From Desulfonatronum thiosulfatophilum (GTDB taxonomy: Bacteria > Desulfobacterota > Desulfovibrionia > Desulfovibrionales > Desulfonatronaceae), in NCBI RefSeq assembly GCF_900104215.1, contig NZ_FMXO01000001.1, positions 62,001 to 126,000 on the forward strand: 64,000 bases of DNA, written 5' to 3'. The translations under genes were made by a program, and so were the position numbers. Positions 60,531 to 64,000 of this stretch are shown here, piece after piece (positions within the stretch are counted from its first letter, which is position 1; every line of letters begins with the position of its first letter). The notes under the pieces were generated by a model, which searched no databases, was not told the origin of the DNA, and saw only the letters and a list, made by a program, of their open reading frames with translations.

Positions 60531-62153
60531 GTGACGCCCATTCAAAATAATCGCCCTGAGCGGCTCCGGATAACCGACCAGTTGGGACGGATGAAGTCCC
60601 TTCCCGACGGACCGGAACAATACCGGCTGCTCGATTGTGGCGAGAAAAACAGCGTGCTTCTGCTCGGCCTGGGACCCGATCCCCGCATTCCAGCTCAAAT
60701 CATCGCCAACCGGACTGATGACGTCCTCTACCTGGAAGCACCGGAATTGCTTTGCCAGCTTCCGTCATCGCGCCAATCCGAAATCCCGAGCCATTGGCAA
60801 CCGATCAACTCTGAAGCGCTTTCGGATCGGATATTTCGCGACCGCACCATTCTTTTCTATCAGCCGAATCTCCACCTTTTTCCGGATTTTTGGGCGCCTG
60901 TTCTGGCATCTTTGAAGCTGGGGCCCGGCGCTGCCTGTCCCAGCCTCCGGGAACGGGACACGATCTGGATGCCGACCTCGGAACACAGCCTGATGGCCCG
61001 GGAGTTGCCCCTTGGATTTGCGAATGCGGGCCTGCGGGTCCGGGCATTGCCGGAAAAGCTGCTTCCCACCGACCTGGAGGCCGAATTGCGGCAAACATCT
61101 CCGGAGCTGTTTTTCAGCGTCAACTTTCGCGGACTGGACCCGTACGGGCAGAATTACGAGTTCCTGGCGACCCGCAAAGTACCGGTTGCCGTGTGGTGCG
61201 TGGACAACCCCTTCCACCTGTTGACCGGGATCCAGTCAGGTTTCTGGCGCAAATGCATCCTCTTCGTGACCGACGACTGGTTCATCCCCCGGCTTCTGGG
61301 GTTGGGCGCACAACATGTCGTCCATCTCCCCCTTGCCGCGGCGCCGCATTTTTTTGAACCTGCCGTCGACATCCCCCCTTTGGGCACGGCATCCCGTACC
61401 GTACAGGATGCACCCGGCATGGATGATTTTTTGTTACAACCGGACGAGCACCTCGCAAACCGGACGGTTTTTGTCGGCCGCTCCTCGTTTCCTGGAAAAA
61501 ATGCTTTTTTTGCAGGATGCACGATTGCCCCCGCCCTGCGGCAACGGGCCCTGGCCGATATCTCCCGGGGCAGCAGGCCGGACTTCTCATGGTGGTGGGA
61601 TCGCATGCGAAATTCGCCTCTCTGGCCGGGGCGGGAAGTGCGAAATGTGGGATATGCCGCGGAAGAATGCAGTCAGATGCATCGCATCCTGCATCTCCAG
61701 GCCGCGAACCTGGGGGGACAACTGACGGTCTTCGGAGACCAGGACTGGCCCACGCTGCTTCCCGGTCTGAAGGACATCCGTCCGGAAGTGGATTACTATG
61801 GACCGTTGCCCCGGATTTACCGTCAGGCCCGCTGCACCCTGAACCTGACCAGCCTGCTCCTCCCCCATGGCCTGACCCAGCGTCACTTCGACGTCTGGGC
61901 CGCCGGCGGATTCCTGCTTTCCGACGCAACACCGGGCCTGTCAATTTTCGATCAGGAACTGACCCGGGAAATCTCATTCAACTCCCCCGAAGACCTGACT
62001 GCCCTCCTCAACCGCCTGGAGGCGGACCCTCCCCTCTCGGACCACCTACGACACGCCTGGAAAAACCTGATCCGTGACGCACACACATACGACCATCGGA
62101 TCGAACGCATCATGCAGGCCCTGAGAATCCATCAGATACCTGACCCCGTGTAA
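60531..62153 (+). CDS. Glycosyltransferase-like protein (DUF3880/CgeB type)
   Basis: A 540-residue soluble protein. The N-terminal half resembles DUF3880-type domains (FFSVNFRGLDPYGQNYEF, VAVWCVDNPFHLL) and the C-terminal half a CgeB-like glycosyltransferase family 1 domain (YYGPLPRIYRQARCTLNLTS, FDVWAAGGFLLSDATPG). Such proteins modify surface or flagellar structures, but the donor and acceptor are unknown. The GTG start at 60531 has AAGG seven bases before it. The first 50 residues may include a poorly conserved region. Confidence 0.72.
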   Translation: MTPIQNNRPERLRITDQLGRMKSLPDGPEQYRLLDCGEKNSVLLLGLGPDPRIPAQIIANRTDDVLYLEAPELLCQLPSSRQSEIPSHWQPINSEALSDRIFRDRTILFYQPNLHLFPDFWAPVLASLKLGPGAACPSLRERDTIWMPTSEHSLMARELPLGFANAGLRVRALPEKLLPTDLEAELRQTSPELFFSVNFRGLDPYGQNYEFLATRKVPVAVWCVDNPFHLLTGIQSGFWRKCILFVTDDWFIPRLLGLGAQHVVHLPLAAAPHFFEPAVDIPPLGTASRTVQDAPGMDDFLLQPDEHLANRTVFVGRSSFPGKNAFFAGCTIAPALRQRALADISRGSRPDFSWWWDRMRNSPLWPGREVRNVGYAAEECSQMHRILHLQAANLGGQLTVFGDQDWPTLLPGLKDIRPEVDYYGPLPRIYRQARCTLNLTSLLLPHGLTQRHFDVWAAGGFLLSDATPGLSIFDQELTREISFNSPEDLTALLNRLEADPPLSDHLRHAWKNLIRDAHTYDHRIERIMQALRIHQIPDPV

Positions 62154-62204
62154 TCAGGCTTCGAAACACAAATGATTTTCGGCGACCGCCGAAACCTAAA
62201 CGCC

Positions 62205-62405
62205 TCAGCTCCCTCCAAACCCCACCTCGACCTTTCCGTCGGCAACAATGACCGGCACCTTGCGCTGGCCCTTGCTGAGAATGAGCATTTCATCCATCCG
62301 CGAAGCATCCGCCTTCACGTCATGATACACATGTCCAGGATGCGCCTCACGGGCGCGATTCGTGTAGGGTCACCCCTGCTTGCCGAAAATAACGGTCTTC
62401 TGCAT
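62205..62405 (-). CDS. UXX-star selenoprotein (glutaredoxin-like), UGA read as Sec
   Basis: A 66-residue protein if the in-frame TGA at 62370-62372 is read as selenocysteine (residue 12). The active site is GKQGUPYTNR, a CPYT-like site with Cys replaced by Sec. The C-terminus KVPVIVADGKVEVGFGGS matches this small thioredoxin-fold family. A stem-loop follows the TGA: GCGCC-CGTGA-GGCGC begins 13 bases after it, with a G in the loop, as in bacterial SECIS elements. GGGAGG lies eight bases before the ATG. Ordinary annotation would miss it. It may reduce a peroxide or disulfide, which is an inference. Confidence 0.85.
62337..62372 (-). promoter_or_regulatory. SECIS-like hairpin of the selenoprotein mRNA
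   Basis: Just after the UGA the mRNA can form GCGCC-CGUGA-GGCGC. The distance from UGA to the loop is about 18 bases, in the bacterial range of about 16-37. An outer UACAC/GUGUA pairing may extend it. Confidence 0.7.
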
Positions 62406-62446
62406 TTCATATACCTCCCAAAAAAGATGATCCACAAACAGCTTGT

Positions 62447-62544
62447 CCCATCACCCATCACCCATCACCCATCACCCATCACCCATCACCCATCACCCAT
62501 CACCCATCACCCATCACCCATCACCCATCACCCATCACCCATCA
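62447..62544. repeat. Heptamer tandem repeat (CCCATCA)14
   Basis: Fourteen perfect copies of CCCATCA. On the minus strand they end 41 bases before the selenoprotein ATG, in its presumed leader or promoter. A copy-number change by slippage would shift spacing by seven bases. It is not a CRISPR (no spacers). The rest of the gap to otsA (62545-62669) shows no gene. Confidence 0.95.
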
Positions 62545-62669
62545 CCCAAATTTGACATCCACCTCATTCCTAAGTCAATCTGACAAACAAGATTCGATTC
62601 ATACATCGCACCGACGCCATCCAAACATTCGCCCCCCCAGAGCAGTGAAAAGCAGCGAAGGAGCATTTT

Positions 62670-64000
62670 ATGCGTTTGGTTATAGTTTCCAATAGATTGC
62701 CCATCAGCCTTGAGGAGCAGGACGGCAAAATCGTCGCCAAGGAGTCCGTTGGTGGTCTGGCCACGGGATTAAATTCCTACCTGGATTCATTGGACCAGGA
62801 TTCCCAGTTTAACGAGGATCCCTTGTGGATCGGATGGCCCGGCATGTACCTGGACGATCCGGATCGGTTCGATTTCTCCTCGCGGATCATGGGCAAGTTT
62901 CGAATCTGCCCGGTCAACCTGACCGACGCCCAGATGGACAGTTTCTATCTCGGATTCTGCAACTCCACCTTGTGGCCCTTGTTTCACTACTTTCCGTCTT
63001 ATGTGGAATTTGATGAGAGTTCCTGGGACAGCTACGTGGAGGTGAACGACATCTTTCGCCAGGTTGTCGAATCCGTCCTGCAGCCGGACGACGTGGTCTG
63101 GGTGCATGACTACCAGATCATGCTTCTGCCGGAGATGATCCGGCGGAATCGACCGGACGTGTCCATCGGCTACTTCCTGCACATACCTTTCCCGTCTTAT
63201 GAAATATTCCGTCTTCTCCCCAGCATTTGGCGAACCCGTCTCCTGCAGGGCCTGCTCGGGTCGGATCTGATCGGTTTCCACACCTATGACTACTCCCAGC
63301 ATTTTTTGCGCAGCGTTTCCGCCATCCTCGGCCTGGAGCACAATTTGGGAAAAATCATGGTCGGAGACCGCTTGGCCAAAGTGGATACCTTTCCCATGGG
63401 CATCGACTACAATAAGTACGCCCAGGCGGCCAAGGACGAGCGCACCCAGACCGAGAAAGAGGAACTGCGACAATCCTTCGGTTCGGCCAAGATCATGCTC
63501 TCCATCGACCGTCTGGACTACAGCAAAGGCATAGCCAACCGGTTGCAGGGCTATGAGAAATTCCTGGAGTTGTATCCCCAGTGGCATGATCGGGTGATTT
63601 TGATGCTCGTGGTCGTGCCCTCCCGAACGGGAGTCGGCAAGTATCAGGAAATGAAAAAACAGATCGATGAGCTGGTGGGCGCGATCAACGGCCGCTTCGG
63701 AAAGCTGAACTGGACTCCGATCATCTACCAGTACACCACCTATCCGCTGCGCGAACTGACCATGCTCTACGATATCAGCGACGTGGCCCTGGTCACGCCG
63801 TTGCGGGACGGGATGAACCTGATCGCCAAGGAGTACATCGCCGCCAAGACTGAGAACAAAGGAGTTCTTGTTCTCAGCGAGACCGCCGGAGCGGCCATCG
63901 AAATGGGAGAAACACTGATCGTCAACGCGAACAGCGTTCTGGACATCGCCGAGACTATTCTTCGGGCCCTGGAAACGCCGGACGAGGAACAGGCCCGGGT
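62670..64000 (+). CDS. otsA: Trehalose-6-phosphate synthase-type glycosyltransferase (cut by window end)
   Basis: The first 443 residues of a GT20 enzyme; the gene runs off the window. Motifs: VIVSNRLPISLE at the start, the GGLATGL loop, WVHDYQIMLLPEMIR, FLHIPFPSYEIFR and TPLRDGMNLIAKEY. It makes trehalose 6-phosphate from UDP-glucose and glucose 6-phosphate; glucosylglycerol-phosphate synthase is a close relative and cannot be excluded. A C-terminal phosphatase domain may follow. GAAGGAG precedes the ATG. It fits an organism needing a compatible solute. Confidence 0.9.
   Translation, partial: MRLVIVSNRLPISLEEQDGKIVAKESVGGLATGLNSYLDSLDQDSQFNEDPLWIGWPGMYLDDPDRFDFSSRIMGKFRICPVNLTDAQMDSFYLGFCNSTLWPLFHYFPSYVEFDESSWDSYVEVNDIFRQVVESVLQPDDVVWVHDYQIMLLPEMIRRNRPDVSIGYFLHIPFPSYEIFRLLPSIWRTRLLQGLLGSDLIGFHTYDYSQHFLRSVSAILGLEHNLGKIMVGDRLAKVDTFPMGIDYNKYAQAAKDERTQTEKEELRQSFGSAKIMLSIDRLDYSKGIANRLQGYEKFLELYPQWHDRVILMLVVVPSRTGVGKYQEMKKQIDELVGAINGRFGKLNWTPIIYQYTTYPLRELTMLYDISDVALVTPLRDGMNLIAKEYIAAKTENKGVLVLSETAGAAIEMGETLIVNANSVLDIAETILRALETPDEEQAR

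Noticed and set aside
62447-62544. Possible CRISPR array
   Set aside because: It is a pure heptamer tandem without spacers, so it is a simple repeat.

Overview
The window looks like part of the chromosome of a Desulfovibrionales-type sulfate reducer (Desulfobacterota), possibly a haloalkaliphile such as Desulfonatronum. This placement is inferred from gene content and protein style: an FmdE-family molybdopterin-binding protein with a ModE-like regulator, a bacterial 6-phosphofructo-2-kinase fused to a phosphatase, a stand-alone AICAR transformylase, ThyX, a UXX-star selenoprotein and a trehalose-phosphate synthase. It has not been tested by any search. Gene density is high and most genes are housekeeping. 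No rRNA, tRNA, prophage, CRISPR array or transposase gene was recognised.

Layout. 1-1.2 kb: end of hflK and all of hflC. 1.6-7.3 kb: PFK2/FBPase2-like enzyme, then a leftward group (ModE-like regulator, FmdE/MoCF protein, spermidine-synthase-like membrane protein) and an unknown gene. 7.6-13.9 kb: signalling block with a receiver protein and a translationally coupled operon of periplasmic binding protein, hybrid kinase and receiver-GGDEF protein. 14.4-26.4 kb: gph, fadD, carB, purF, kdsD, a YkgJ-like protein and a class A PBP. 26.4-35.3 kb: CheX, receiver, sigma-54 activator, PAS kinase, a small lipoprotein and two outer-membrane-type proteins; two identical 14-bp palindromes here each lie about 100 nt upstream of a sigma-54-like promoter. 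35.5-45.4 kb: hpf, holB, purA, a lytic transglycosylase, purH (transformylase only), an RNB exonuclease, plsY and an outer-membrane protein. 45.7-55.5 kb: metY, uspA, a TRAP-TAXI transporter, an M20 peptidase, a KamA-family radical SAM enzyme and an ATP-grasp ligase. 55.6-60.4 kb: thyX, ruvB, ruvA, ruvC, yebC, rlmE. 60.5-64 kb: a glycosyltransferase-like gene, the selenoprotein and the start of otsA.

Main observations. (1) A 66-residue selenoprotein gene on the minus strand at 62205-62405 is interrupted by an in-frame UGA followed by a SECIS-like hairpin, so ordinary ORF calling misses it. (2) An ATP-grasp/KamA/M20 operon next to a TAXI-TRAP transporter suggests synthesis and turnover of a beta-amino-acid conjugate; both lysine-specificity aspartates of the KamA enzyme are replaced. 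(3) A family of about 170-bp palindromic repeats has four full copies and several lone ends, with paired changes in the terminal arms. (4) A putative sigma-54 regulon is marked by the palindrome TGTTGCATGCAACA. (5) ruvC appears to start at CTG. (6) Hexamer and heptamer tandem repeats lie in several intergenic gaps, one of them directly upstream of the selenoprotein gene.
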